Positions 32,565 through 43,910 of a stretch of 64,000 nucleotides of DNA are shown piece by piece. The stretch comes from Lepas anatifera (lineage: Eukaryota > Arthropoda > Thecostraca > Lepadidae). The translations under genes were made by a program, and so were the position numbers. Under the pieces are notes generated by a model that saw nothing but the letters and a program-made list of their open reading frames with translations, searched no databases and was not told the DNA's origin. The stretch spans positions 186,001 to 250,000 of the forward strand of contig JAOTON010002193.1 of assembly GCA_034440635.1 (NCBI GenBank), given 5' to 3'. Within the stretch, counting starts at the first letter, position 1. Each line of letters opens with the position of its first letter.

Positions 32565-35417
32565 AATATCCCGGCAAATGCAGCTAATTTCAAGGATTCC
32601 CGCAGCGTATTTTCAAGACAGTGCACCTATAACCTAACACCATTTCTGTTCTATGATGCATATTTGATAGTAATTACCTAAAACACTTACCTGAAAATTT
32701 CAGCGAAACAGACCCATTGGTTGGAAAATTATAACCGTTTGGATAATATCACTAAATTTGGAGTGGGGACTTAACTAAAATGGACCACGTGTTTTCCGTT
32801 CGGTTTTGTATTTGTTCAGTACCTGCTACACAACCTGGGCTGTCTGTAAAAATTACACTCTAATCAGCTGGAGCCGTAAATTCAGCTATATTGATTGCGC
32901 TTATAGCCTTTTAAATAGATTCCACTTAAAATTGAAGCTAAAGAGCTCGGAAACTGGTTTAAATACTGACAATTTCACGTTTTTTTTACGGAATGAGGAT
33001 TTCCTCTTTTTTAAAAGATTGCGCATTCTGGTTCTCTAGAAGCAAGCAATTACAGAACGAAAATATTGAAAATATATAACTCACATTCTTCGAAAATATT
33101 TTCGGAATTTGTAAAATCTGAAGAATATTTGGACATACCTGGGCCTATGATAAATTTTTCTCAGTTCCTTGCAGATGAAAAACTACCCGTTTTGATGCCG
33201 AAACATCGTCTTTGGTTTGGTTAATGACTTTTGTTAATGCTGCTTGGGAAGTTTTATGAGTTTTCCCAAGGGAGCTAAAAAGGCAAGTATTTTACGAAAA
33301 GAAGGGGATCAGGCTGTCTGGTCCACATCAAATGATATTAATCTCCCCAGCAATAACTTTTCTAATATCTTAAGGCACTCTTTTCTGAAACAACGTCTCT
33401 CAAACACTTGCTCCACTCTGACTGAGAGACACTACAGACTCCACTATCCCAGCCTGAGACTGACTCGATTTCCTCTCATCAAACGAGAAGCTGGGTCCGC
33501 CCCTGCGTACAACTCACAACACTATTTCCATTGCCATTTCTATCCGGTCGTTAAATTATATGATTATACGATCTTCACGAGTAGCTATACTATCCCGCAG
33601 GGCTCCCTCTCCTGTAGTACACCGTACCAGAGAGCGTTCCTGATAACTATACTGTTCCGCACGGCCTCCTTGCAGTTATGCTGTGCCGCAGAGCCTGGCC
33701 TGAAGACATACTGTGCCGCAGTATCTGGCTGCTGAATGGTGCTGCATCTTCCGGCCTACAGACCGCTATACTCGTTGCCGCAGGTGCTGGTGGAGGTAGG
33801 ACTCTACCGATACCATGCATGTATGTACATACGCGGGCGCATAGAAGATTTCGGATGTTTCAGAACTATCCACGTCGCGTTAATCCCCGAGCATCGTGAT
33901 TGTTCTTTTCTGTATATCAATGGTCTATCAAGGACTTTGTTTGCACCATCTGAGCCGGAAACGTGAGCGCTATAGCGCTGATGGCATAGATTATTTTATA
34001 GATTATTTTTATTACTATAGATGGCAAGAAAAACGCAAGGACATTGCCACTGGAAAGAGTGAGTGGCTCAATCAATCTGCAGCCTACCACGGACGAGAAA
34101 ACTTCCCTCCAGACTCGAAAACTCATCGGATTTGGGCTGATTTTTGTCTTCCGCTTTGTCCAGTTATAGCATTTTCATAATTTTCTGAATCCCAATTTAG
34201 CTGAAATCGAAGATAATTTGCGTAGAAAGGAGAGGGAGAAGGGCCCCTGGCCGCCCTGTTCCGGTACGTAGTGAAATCATTACTGGGTTATAATGATTTA
34301 TCGAGGTGATTCAGCGGCCAACGGCACCTTCTGCCGCAGTGAGAGTGTACACGGGAGGCTCATAGCTCAAGCGTTCGGAAGGATTAGCCGATCGTAGCCC
34401 CTCCGTGGCCGATGCCCACGGTCATATGCACAACGTAAGTGCGGAGTTCAGCGAATTCAGTCCAGCAATGCGCTTGGGGGCTCCATACTCGACTTTGACC
34501 TTTATCTTTTACCCCATTTGAAGCTGACATGGCATCCAAATTATATGCATTATGACGCCAAAACTTGCTTTACGATGCCTTCAAACGGGTGCAACAGCAC
34601 CATTGCATCGATAAAAAATTAAATATGTTTTTAAAACCTATAAGTACAAGATTATCAGCCGTTTTTCTTCTAATCTGCCCTCCAATTGATCCACTCATTC
34701 ATTTTCTTGCACTTCAGCAGGTAACACTTTTCAGCTTTGTATGATTCTTTGACCTCCCACGAAAAAATAGGTGGAGGGTCTCCGAGAACCCTCTGCAAGA
34801 AGCCTATGGGAGAGCCAAAACCCAGGGGGCCTTGACCCCCCAGTTCCCGGGTTTCCACCCATGGCTGAGACCGTTGTCATTCCAGAAATACTAAAATTCA
34901 TTCGGATCCAAAACATTAATTCTATCAGCCTTTGTATGCCCAAAGGCCGCCCCCTCTTCCAGGGGGTTTGTTCCATCCCCATGGGGCTTTGTGTCCCCCT
35001 CTTAGTGTCATTCTAGATGTGTTACTGTAGCACTTGCATTAAAAATGCACCTAATGCAGCAGACGAAGTACACATTCGGCCGAGGGGGCATTCACAATGG
35101 AGGCACTCCAATCAGCAACCAAGGAGCTCTCATCGCCTGACGGAGGGGCGCCTGCTCAGGGGGCACCGGATCGGGGCGCCGCCTCCTGCCTCACTTGTGT
35201 CTCCGCCCCGGAAAGGTGTGGGGACTCGCAGCTGCCAAAGAGGAAGTCGCATCCAGGGGCAGCCCAATCCGGCCGCACCCTCTTCTCAAAGAGGCCAAGT
35301 TGTAGTCACTTCGAGAGGATTTTGAACGATTCTCTTAACAAGGCAGTGTTTTTCATCATACCCAGAATGTGCCACCCAGAAGTTTTGGCTAGATCCGTGG
35401 AGCAAACTCAAAATAAA
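32565..35417. other. First-intron sequence, nothing recognised
   Basis: About 2.8 kb without convincing exons. Between 33575 and 33780 there is a degenerate repeat of CTATACTGTTCCGCACGGCC and TGCTGTGCCGCAG words. The 163-codon ORF at 33244-33735 has no recognisable domain. Confidence 0.4.
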
Positions 35418-35571
35418 GTGGCCGGCCGAACTCGGCTGAAGATCAAGTGACCGGCCGAGCTTAGCTGACGATCAAGTGCCCGGCCGAGCTTAGCTGACGA
35501 TCAAGTGCCCGGTCAAGCTCGGCTGACGATCAAGTGCCCGGCCGAACTTAGCTGACGATCAAGTGGCCGGC
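35418..35571. repeat. 29-bp minisatellite, about 5 copies
   Basis: Unit GTGCCCGGCCGAGCTTAGCT plus GACGATCAA. It lies in the predicted first intron. Confidence 0.92.
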
Positions 35572-36600
35572 TAGCTACAAGAGCACAGCATCGCGGCAGA
35601 GGGGCTCGAATGGCTGAATCCCCTTGGGATTTTGGGAGCCATGGTACCATCCATGAACTATAGCAGCTCTGGCTGCCTGGATTTTGCTGGCTCTTTCAAA
35701 TGTATCTTCGAGCTATATTCAAGTTTTAACGACATGTGCAGGTCAATTGGTCATGACGATACATTTGCCTTCGGGGGAAAGTACCAACAAAGTCAAAGCA
35801 GTTAGATCTGCTACAGTGCGTGGGTACCATAATGCCCCTGAAAACCCAGAAACCCTAAAGGATATGTGGTCTATATGCATTCAGATTTAACGTTGTATGG
35901 CTTTTTTGGCTGAGGAACACTTTTCACAGCGGAGGCAAGGGCAACCATTCAACAGTCGAGGGGCGCTTGGACACAATATTGGGGGTGGGTGCCTCCTGCA
36001 CCCCTGGCTGGTGGCAGACTGCCCCCTCTGTAAGGGAGCGTCTACGGCAGAGACAACTTCAGCTATCTCCATATCAAGCACCCCGAGTCCTTTTGGAGGG
36101 TTCGACTGGCGTTGAGCTGGTTCAGCTGGCTATAAGGGGCACGCTACGGCCGCAGAGGCACGCCAGTAATGGCCACATGCGGCCCAGCTGCATTCCAATT
36201 TAGCGGCGCAGGGCACTTCTGACCCCAAGGGGCACATGCACGACAGAGGGGCACACATGAGCGTTGGTAGGGGACTGGGGGACGCGTCCGTCGTCTGATG
36301 GTTCAGGGGAAAGCTCCCATTTTTTCGATACTCTGCCGATATTTTTTACCCCCATTAGCTGTGTGGACCTAACTGTTCCCAATTATTATAGTGGTAAAGT
36401 AAATTGATGGCGTTTCAAAGCAGCCAATGTGCTCAAAATTCCACTCCCCCTGCCACCCCCATCGCCACTGTTAACGCCAGTCCGGGATTCGCTCCCCTGC
36501 ACTATGAGTAAAAAGAAACTCTGTGGCGACACCCCTGGGGTCCACCATTCACCGGTTTTAGGACGTCTCGATAACGATGAAGGGGTACGCGTCCCTGTGG
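35572..36600. other. First-intron sequence, nothing recognised
   Basis: Moderately GC-rich, several short open frames, no recognisable domain. Confidence 0.4.
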
Positions 36601-36631
36601 CCCCCTGATGCTGCTACGAAGCTCCACTTAC

Positions 36632-36655
36632 CGATTCCGACTCGTCAGATGCCAT
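36632..36655 (-). CDS. Dmrt2: Putative first coding exon of the Dmrt2-like gene
   Basis: Minus-strand CCTCCAACATGGCATCTGAC supplies a start codon in good context, followed by MASDESES and a perfect donor G|GTAAGT (GT at 36631-36630). It is preceded by a promoter-like GC island. The exon ends in phase 0 and the DM exon starts in phase 0, so the joined protein would run from a short acidic leader straight into [12 protein letters not shown] and the DM domain. DMRT2 proteins have acidic N-termini, but much longer ones in vertebrates. No other exon confirms the link, and the exon could start a different minus-strand gene. Confidence 0.5.
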
Positions 36656-36840
36656 GTTGGAGGCGGCGGGCCTCGCGCCTGCCCAGTTCACCTGTTAATG
36701 AGGCGGCCTCACCCCTCCGGCCGGCGCCGCCGCCAGTCGCCGCCTCATTGGCTGGTGAGAGCAGGGGCGGGGCCTGGTCTGGCACCAGCCAATGGCTATC
36801 CCGCAGATGTGTCGGTAGAGGAGCCGTAACAATCATCGCT
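36656..36840 (-). promoter_or_regulatory. CpG-rich promoter with inverted CCAAT boxes around a GC box
   Basis: CATTGGCTGGTG (36746-36757) and CACCAGCCAATG (36783-36794) are perfect 12-bp inverted repeats, each with a CCAAT box. Between them is GGGGCGGGGCC (36764-36774), a Sp/KLF-type GC box. The ATG of the small exon is about 90 bp away on the minus strand. TATA is absent, as in CpG-type promoters. The symmetry would also allow bidirectional transcription. Confidence 0.6.
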
Positions 36841-37496
36841 TTTGTTAGCTGTGAATGCTATTATACTCGGTTGTCATTGGAAGCATTCCAAGGGGGCCCC
36901 GTGACGTCTGGTTGTTGTACCAGGCTGATTATCGTAGACTAATGGGCTCGCATTTGGTGCGACAAACAAAAGGAGCGAACCTTTGAGGGCAGCTTATGAT
37001 GCTACTTCAGAGACCGTTCATCAATTACGTCACGCTAAGGGGTTGAGGGGTCAGCAACGGTATTTTTAGACGTTACGCGTTTGCGTCAAAAGGTGTTACA
37101 TAATGAGGGGGTCAAAGTCCCAAAAGTATACGTTACGCAGTTGTTAGACGACCCCTTATCTCCCGGTTTGAAGTGTTTGACCAATAAGTGCAACTTATGA
37201 TGGTGCGTTGTACGCATGCAAAGGGACAATACAAAAATTGCGGGGGAGAAGAATTTCAGCCCTTCAATTACTGACAAAATTCGATCACCAAATCAATCCC
37301 CATTGCACAGCTCCCCTGCCAAACTCAGAATGTCATCGGGTGCGGACCCCCGACAGGAAGTGTCAGTTTTTCCGATTGGCTTTATGCTCGGTAAAATATG
37401 TATATGGACTTCTGAACAAGTCTAAAGGTCTGAAAACACATCAACCGTGACGAGTCTGCTTTCAGCACAATCGGCGATTCACGTGGAAGATCACAT
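36841..37496. other. Intergenic DNA upstream of the predicted promoter
   Basis: No exon seen. Words such as GACGTTACGCG and GTTACGCAGTTG at about 37018-37165 suggest an old repeat of unknown class. Confidence 0.4.
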
Positions 37497-39185
37497 TTAA
37501 CACGCGCATTGACGGGGGTTTGAGCCACCTTCGCTTTGACGAGGGGGCGGGTACCCGCCCCCTAAGATCTCGAGAACCACAGTAGGTAGCGAAAAACGGT
37601 AAACGGCGTTGGGTAGCCCATCCACTTCTCCATCGAAAATTTTTGAGCCATTTTTTTGTCAGGTCACATTTAAGGTCACGAGAGGTCGAAACATGCCGTC
37701 ATAGGGATAACATGTAAATTAACACGCGCATTGACGGGGGGCGGGTACCCGCCCCCCTCGGGTTTTTCGGAGACAGCAGAAAAACGGCGGCGCGTAGCGC
37801 CGCCATACTTGGTATACCTTTTCCTCATCATTTTTACAACTTCTGTGAAAATTTTAAGGTTAGGTCATCTCAGGTCAGGTCACCAGTACAGGTCAAGTGA
37901 CCCGACCTCAAAAAAAGTTTAAGATAGCATAAGTCGGAGCAGGGTGAACTTATCCGATTGAAACTCACATCACATAATGGCCCCACCGCGTTCTCTAAAA
38001 CATGTTCCGGTATTTTTGATATCGATGACCTAAGGTCAGGTACGAGGCATGACCTCTCCATTGGAAATACATAGGAAAAATTGTTTTTACGGAATAACTC
38101 AGTAACGGATGGTGATAGAGCATTTATTTTAGCTGCATTAGACTCGCCTGGGCTTTGCGGTTCCAATGATATGCATTTTATATAATTTGACCCTGACCTG
38201 ACCTCAGGTCAGGTCAAATCCTTGATTTGACCTAGCAAGGTCAAATTATATATCATTCGATTCGGCTTGCTAAGAGGATTCATATAGTTCAAGTCGTTTT
38301 GCTCTATCTTTACTTGTTCAGATTTCATGGCCGAAAAACTGAATTTACATGTTATCCCTATGACGGGCATGTTTTGACCTCTCGTGACCTTAAATGTGAC
38401 CTGACAAAAAAATGGTACAAATGTTTTCGATGGAGAAGTGGATGGGCAGCCCAACGCCTTTTACCGTTTTTCGCTACCTACCGTGGTTCTCGAGATCTTA
38501 GGGGGCGGGTACCCGCCCCCCGTCAATGCGAAGGTGGCTCAGACCCCCGTCAATGCGCGTGTTAAGTTTTTCGGCCATTACATCTTAACAAGTAAAGATA
38601 GAGCGAAACAGGTTGAACTATATGAATCATCGAAGCAAGTCGAATCGAACGATATATAATTTGACCTTGCTAGGTAAAATCAAGGATTTGGCCTGACCTG
38701 AGGTCAGGTCAGGATCAAATTATATAAAATGCATATCATTAGAACCGCAAAGCCAAAGCGAGTCTAATGCAGCTAAAATAAACGTTCTATCACCATTCGT
38801 GACTGAGCCATTCAGTAAAAACCATTTTTCCCATGTATTTTCAATGGAAAGGTCATACCTTGTAACTGACCTTAGGTCATCGATATAAAGAATACAGTAA
38901 CATATTTTAGAGAACTCGGTGGTTCCATTATGTGATATGAGTTTCAATAGGATAAGTTCACCCTGCTCCGACTTATGCTATCTTAAACATTTTTTAGGTC
39001 AGGTCACTTGACCTCTACTGTTGACCTGACCTGAGATGACCTAACCTTAAAATTTTCACAGAAGTTATAAAATGATAAGGAAAAGGTATGCCAAGTACGG
39101 CGGCGCTACAGCCGCCGTTTTTCTGCTATCTCCGAAAAACCCGAGAGGGGGTGGGTAGCCGCCCCCCCGTCAATGCGCGTGTTAA
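37497..39185 (-). mobile_element. Family A TTAA element, copy A5, split by A6
   Basis: Outer element: 37497-37722 plus 38566-39185 together make one complete family A copy, double-motif end first. The break lies where intact copies read ATGTAAATTCAGTTTTTCGG; here it reads ATGTAAATTAA, then A6, then TTAAGTTTTTCGG. A TTAA at that position was the insertion site. Confidence 0.93.
37719..38565 (+). mobile_element. Family A TTAA element, copy A6, nested in A5
   Basis: Complete copy flanked by TTAA at 37719-37722 and 38562-38565, inverted relative to the host copy. Both CGGGTACCCG palindromes, the GGCGGCGCGTAGCGCCGCC hairpin and the central palindrome are intact. Because the host is known sequence, this copy directly shows TTAA target duplication and excludes the TTAA from the element body (37723-38561, 839 bp). 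Confidence 0.95.
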
Positions 39186-39743
39186 AGGCGGTGACACATG
39201 AATTGTGACGATGACAAAGGTATGAATTGTGACGATGACATAGGTATGATGTGACTGAGTGGAATGGACAGCTGAATTACCCACCTGCCAGTCACAGGCT
39301 GCTCCAGCGGATGAAGGATTATTGTAGACTATTGCAAATCCAAACAATAATTTAATAATCATTAGAAATCTATGCAGATTTGAAAATGTGGTGCTGGGGA
39401 GAGTCGGGAGAACTGGGGCATACAACCAAACTTAGTGTGAAAGTTTGTAGAAAGCAGAAAATAGAGCGAAAGCTTAAGAATTCCACTGTTAAATAGAGCG
39501 TATATTTATTTTGAATTAACAGTTTTGAAGCTTTGGGCCGCTTAAAGTTATCTTTAGCTACAATGAAGCTAAAGATAAAATGCACGAATGTGGAGTATTG
39601 GGATGGGTTCCCAGTTCTAGGACATGTTGGGGGAGAAGTAGAGCAGAGGGAAAATACTTGATATACCTACTGCACTTATGGCTACACTATGGGACGACTA
39701 GATGATGATTAAAAACTGTCACCCTGATACTGGAGTCTCCAAT
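39186..39743. other. Intergenic DNA, nothing recognised
   Basis: Contains a short direct repeat (TGAATTGTGACGATGACA twice near 39198-39240); otherwise unique and AT-rich. Confidence 0.45.
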
Positions 39744-40752
39744 TTAAACTTCGCTCCAGGTGGGGGGGGGTGTTTGAACACCCTATTTGAGTTTTTCCGT
39801 CGGCACGAAAAAAACAGCGGCACGAAGCGGCGCCGTACCCGGCACGCCTTCTCTCTGATCTGTCCCGCAACCTTCCCCAAAATCTTAAGATTAATTAATA
39901 TCAGGTAAGGTCACCAGTACAGGTCAAGTGAACTCCCCTCCAAAAATGTTCAAAGTGGCATAAGTACAAAATGGATAAGTCTGTCGGATTGAAACTTATA
40001 CCATAGAATTAGCCACCGATTGCTACAAAATTTATGTATTCCAGGATTTTCATATCGATGACCTAGGGTCAAGTACGGATCATGACCACTCCATTGGAAA
40101 TACATGGGGAAAACAGGACTTGGGCTATATTTGTGTAGATACAGCTGAGAATACCTTTGTATTCTCCAAATCGTAGAATCCTAGGCCCCTTTCCAGGTTC
40201 ATGCTGCAATTTTTACCTGTGACCTCTGAGAGATCATCTGGGGCTACTTAAGCAGTTTTCGGGCTTGGGTCTATAACTTTGCAGGAAATGATGATACAGC
40301 TTTTATTTTGATACCGTTACGTTTAGATTGCTATTGCAAGCCGATTGATATGCATATTGACTATGCTAGTTCGGAAAGGGACCTTGACCTGACCTGAGGT
40401 CACGTCATTTTTGTGTTTTGACCTAGCATTGTCATATTATAAATCATTCGATTTGCTGTGACGATAGGAAGCGAATTGTGCCTAAAAAACATTCTGACTT
40501 AACTCTGTCAGACGCTAGAGCCCAAAAAGTCTACCTTAAAACGCAACCTTCCTTGACCTGTCAGGACCTCAATATTGACCTGAGCCAAAAAGTGACAGAA
40601 TATTTTCGTCATTAGTTTTATGAGCTATCAACAAGCGTTCGCGTTTTTTTGGCTATCCGGCATAGGAGCCGAGTTCGAGTGCGGGGTGTTCAACACCCCC
40701 CCCACCCCACCAGGGCGAAGATGGCTTGGAGGCCCACCGGGGCGCGAGTTAA
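39744..40752 (+). mobile_element. Family D TTAA element, copy D2
   Basis: 1009 bp with TTAA at 39744-39747 and 40749-40752. Palindrome GGGGTGTTTGAACACCC at the left and GGGGTGTTCAACACCCC at the right; CAGCGGCACGAAGCGGCG hairpin; central TGACCTGACCTGAGGTCA near 40386. Confidence 0.9.
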
Positions 40753-41275
40753 TTCTAAGTGTCAAACATTGTGATATTCTTACCATTTAAATCAGGGATC
40801 CACGGGATTTGGAATCAACCCGGCTTTCCCCGGATTATCCGGGACTTTTCGAACTCCGTCCGTGTGCCGAATGCGAGGCAAAATCCGGCAGTGTGCCGAA
40901 TGCAAGACAAAATCCGGCCGGGTGACGGATGTGTGACAAAATCCAGCCGTACTTTCCGGACCAGCATTTGGAAGGATGGAGCATTGGTTTGCGGGCGAAA
41001 ATTGTTACGACAGTTGTTTGTTCTTGCCATATTCTGAAACAAACAATTCCAATAATATATTATAATAATATATTCCTTACTATTATATATTATATATTCG
41101 TACTGGCATATATTCGCACTGTTTAGCCTTCATTAACTTCACTTTTCCCGTTGGTTTTATTATCGGCTGCGACTTACTCATTATTTACATTTGAATGTTT
41201 TTACTGCTTCTTACATGTGGGTCACTCACTTGTGTAGGTATATAGTTTTTCGTTTACTTACATTGACTTCGCCTG
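40753..41275. other. Intergenic DNA with a small tandem repeat
   Basis: At about 40862-40946 a 29-31-bp unit (GTGTGCCGAATGC, GACAAAATCCGGC) repeats three times. The rest is AT-rich, including a TATA-rich block at 41055-41100. Confidence 0.5.
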
Positions 41276-41424
41276 TTAACACGCGCCCCGCTGGGGGAAG
41301 GCAAAATTCGCCCCCCCTCCTGGTTTTCCCCAGATAACGCAAAAACGAAGAAACGCAGAACAATGAAACTTACAGTACCTTATCCCTGATCAATTGCTAG
41401 GGACCCCAGTGGGGCGCGTGTTAA
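41276..41424 (+). mobile_element. Family B deletion derivative, copy B3
   Basis: 149 bp from TTAA to TTAA: left end TTAACACGCGCCCCGCTGGG, right end CCCCAGTGGGGCGCGTGTTAA without the last base beyond. It keeps the CTGGTTTTCCCCAGATAACG segment of the simple end and jumps directly to the other terminus. A MITE formed by internal deletion. Confidence 0.92.
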
Positions 41425-41487
41425 TGGAACATGTTCTATTGGTGATTTATTTGAAATAAAAATAAACAAAAGAGGCTGGGCAAAAAT

Positions 41488-41598
41488 GAGGTCGGTAGCT
41501 TGGGGGAAAACATAGTTTTACCCCGATCTTTTCTGTTTGGGGAATGCCTTTTTTACCCCCAAATCCCAACGCTCCTACCTGGATTCGCCACCGACCTC
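41488..41598. mobile_element. Short MITE-like inverted-repeat element
   Basis: Inverted ends GAGGTCGGTAGC and GCCACCGACCTC enclose about 110 bp with runs of GGGG and CCCC. No clear target duplication is seen. It abuts the truncated family A fragment A11. Confidence 0.5.
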
Positions 41599-41783
41599 TA
41601 GTTACGTTAAATGCGACCTGACAAAAAATGGTTCAGATTTTGTCTATAGAGAATTGGTTGGGCTATCCAACGCCGTTTACAGTTTTCGCTATCTATCGTG
41701 GTTCTTGAGATCTTAGGGGGTGGGTACCCGCCCTTTCCCCATCAAGCGAAGGTGGCTCAGAACCCCGTCAATGCGCGTGTTAA
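41595..41783 (+). mobile_element. Family A fragment A11, one end only
   Basis: Only the last 190 bp of family A remains: GTTCTTGAGATCTTAGGGGG, GGGTACCCGCCC, then CGTCAATGCGCGTGTTAA. Confidence 0.85.
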
Positions 41784-42295
41784 TGGTCAACAAGCAATTC
41801 CCTACCCGACGTTGGAGGCTGTATTCCAGGTGTTGGACATCAATAAGCTTAATTTTTATCTTGCAAACACTCGCCAATTCTTCCCTGCATATTTTTTTCA
41901 AGCAAGAGGGTTTCCCTGTTTTCTCAGCTTTCACACCATAATTTGGTGCTTTCATGTGCTAGATTATACGAGCTTTTCATACGCGAGCTTTCATTGACAA
42001 TTCACCTAGTCAGACCACTGCAACTCTGCATTAACATCCGAAGGGTTCCTCATCTAACTACTCAGAATCGCCAATGATATCATTACTGCACTTTGTTTCA
42101 ACAAGCTGATTAATTTCCCTAGACACCCTATTGAAACTCTTTTTACTTTCTCTTGACTGATTATTTTGAAAGTGGATTTGTGTACGTCATTTCTTCTGAG
42201 CCAAAGGAGGGGAAGTATTGAGAAGAGTCTCGATTGTCTTGGCTGAATTGTAACAGGAAGCTGGCACTCCCTATCATATCAAGCGAGCAAACATC
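41784..42295. other. Intergenic DNA, nothing recognised
   Basis: AT-rich unique sequence. Confidence 0.45.
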
Positions 42296-42762
42296 TTAAC
42301 CCGCGCACCTGTGGGCCTCCAAGCCACCTTTGCCCTGGCGGGAGTGTTTGAACAACCCCCCCCTTCGAACTAGGCCCCTAGAGTTTTTTTAATAGAGTTT
42401 TTGGGCTCTAGCATCTGACAGAGTTGAGTTGGAATCATTTTTTAGGCACCATTCGCTTCCTTTCATCACGGCAAAACGAGTGATGTTTGATATGAACATA
42501 CTAGGTCAAAACACAAAAATGACCTGACCTCAGGTCAGGTTAAGGTCATTTTTTTAACCTAGCATAGTCAGTATGCATATCAATCGACTTGCAATAGCAA
42601 TCCAAATAGAATGATATCACAGCAAAAGCTGTATCATCATTTCATGCAAAGTTATTGACCTGAGTCTGAAAACTGCTTAAGCAGCCCCAGATGAGCTCTC
42701 AGAGGTCACAGATCAAAAATTGCAACATGAACCTGGAAAGGGGCCCAGGATACTACGATTTC

Positions 42763-43190
42763 ATCATCATCATCATCAGCTTTTTGTTTCATTTTTATAT
42801 ACAGACAGGGATAGAAGCAAATGGATAGACCAGCATAAGAATACATGAGCAAAGCAAAGCAATAAGGCGCAACAGAATAGAACTTCACAGGCACATAGTA
42901 CAAAACAAAAGGAAGTAAGCAACCAGTATTACATTAGATCAAATGTTTAAAGGAGCAAAACATGAACTCCCAGCAAAGAAGCAGCAACTATGGAACGAAA
43001 AAACAAACAAAAAAGGGATAAAAACAGAGACTGACAGGACATAACAAAACGAGACGAGCACTACAGGACGAACTGAACATACATATAAAGGCAAAAACAC
43101 AGTTAAAGTAAAATAAAGTCACAAGCAAGCAAAACAGAGGACAAAAAAATTAACAAGGTTAAGTTATAAGTAGACAAGTAGAGTGGATTT
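42763..43190 (-). mobile_element. Probable truncated retroposon inside D3
   Basis: The insert begins with CATCATCATCATCATCAGC on the plus strand, which on the minus strand is a (TGA)n tail typical of LINE or SINE 3' ends. GATTT occurs at both junctions, consistent with a short target duplication. No reverse-transcriptase motif remains. Confidence 0.5.
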
Positions 43191-43285
43191 GATTTGGAGA
43201 ATATAAACCTACAGTAGACACGTAGATTTGGAGAATATGAATCTACAGTAGACAAGTAGATTAGGAGAATATGAAGGTATTGTCA
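43190..43285. repeat. Three tandem copies of a D-element segment
   Basis: GATTTGGAGAATAT plus AAxCTACAGTAGACAAGTA occurs three times directly after the insert; intact D elements have TGGAGAATACAAAGGTATT once. The target flank was multiplied at or after insertion. Confidence 0.7.
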
Positions 43286-43752
43286 GCTGCGTCTAACAAT
43301 GTTCTGACTTAGGATATCTTAAACTTTTTTAGGTGAGGTCACTTGATCTGCACTGGTGACCTGACCTGAGATGAACCAACCCTAAAATTTGGGGCAAAGC
43401 TGCGTAATTGATCAAAAATAAGGTGTGCCAAGTATGGCGGCACTTCGCAACGCCGTTTTTTCATGCCGCCGAAAACCCGAGGGGTGTTCAAACATCCCCC
43501 ACAGGGTCGAGGGTTAAGTAATTCACCTGGATTGAATTTTTTATGATACTGCCATTTCATGGGAATCAGTTTAGGAATATATTTCCGAATTACTCCGGAA
43601 TGTGTTATGTGCAGCTGATGTGAAAAATGTATTCCTTGCACCAGCTTGAAGCCGCCATCCACGGCCTCCTCCGCTCAGTGAATTTCTGCCCATACCACTG
43701 GTCATAAGGTAGTTTTGAAGGTACTTCTTGGCTAAAGTATTGTAACTAGGTA

Positions 43753-43902
43753 CACTAGCCGATCCAGAGGGGGGTCAAGGGGCCATATCCCATCCACCCT
43801 TCCCCCAAATGGCGAAATTTTGGCCACTTATCTTCAAAACACTATGTTTTTACGTTTTTTCGAGGTGCCTCCACCCAAACGGCGCTCCTGCGTCCGCCAG
43901 TG
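43753..43902. mobile_element. hAT-like MITE, CACTGGCGGATCC family, copy 1
   Basis: 150 bp, ends CACTAGCCGATCCAGAGGGG and GCGTCCGCCAGTG. Flanking 8-mers ACTAGGTA and ACTCGGTA differ at one position, consistent with an 8-bp target duplication. A relative lies at 54693-55282. Confidence 0.8.
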
Positions 43903-43910
43903 ACTCGGTA

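Larger units (their letters stand above)
42296..43517 (-). mobile_element. Family D TTAA element, copy D3, carrying an insertion
   Basis: TTAACCCGCGCACC (42296) to GGGTCGAGGGTTAA (43517). The palindrome GAGTGTTTGAACAACCCC is partly decayed; the right one is GGGGTGTTCAAACATCCCC. Sequence colinear with D2 breaks at about 42762 and resumes near 43190-43263, so a foreign insert and an internal deletion are present. Confidence 0.82.

Noticed and set aside
33244..33735. 163-codon plus ORF as a gene
   Set aside because: No domain, no splice context, and it overlaps degenerate repeats in a predicted intron.
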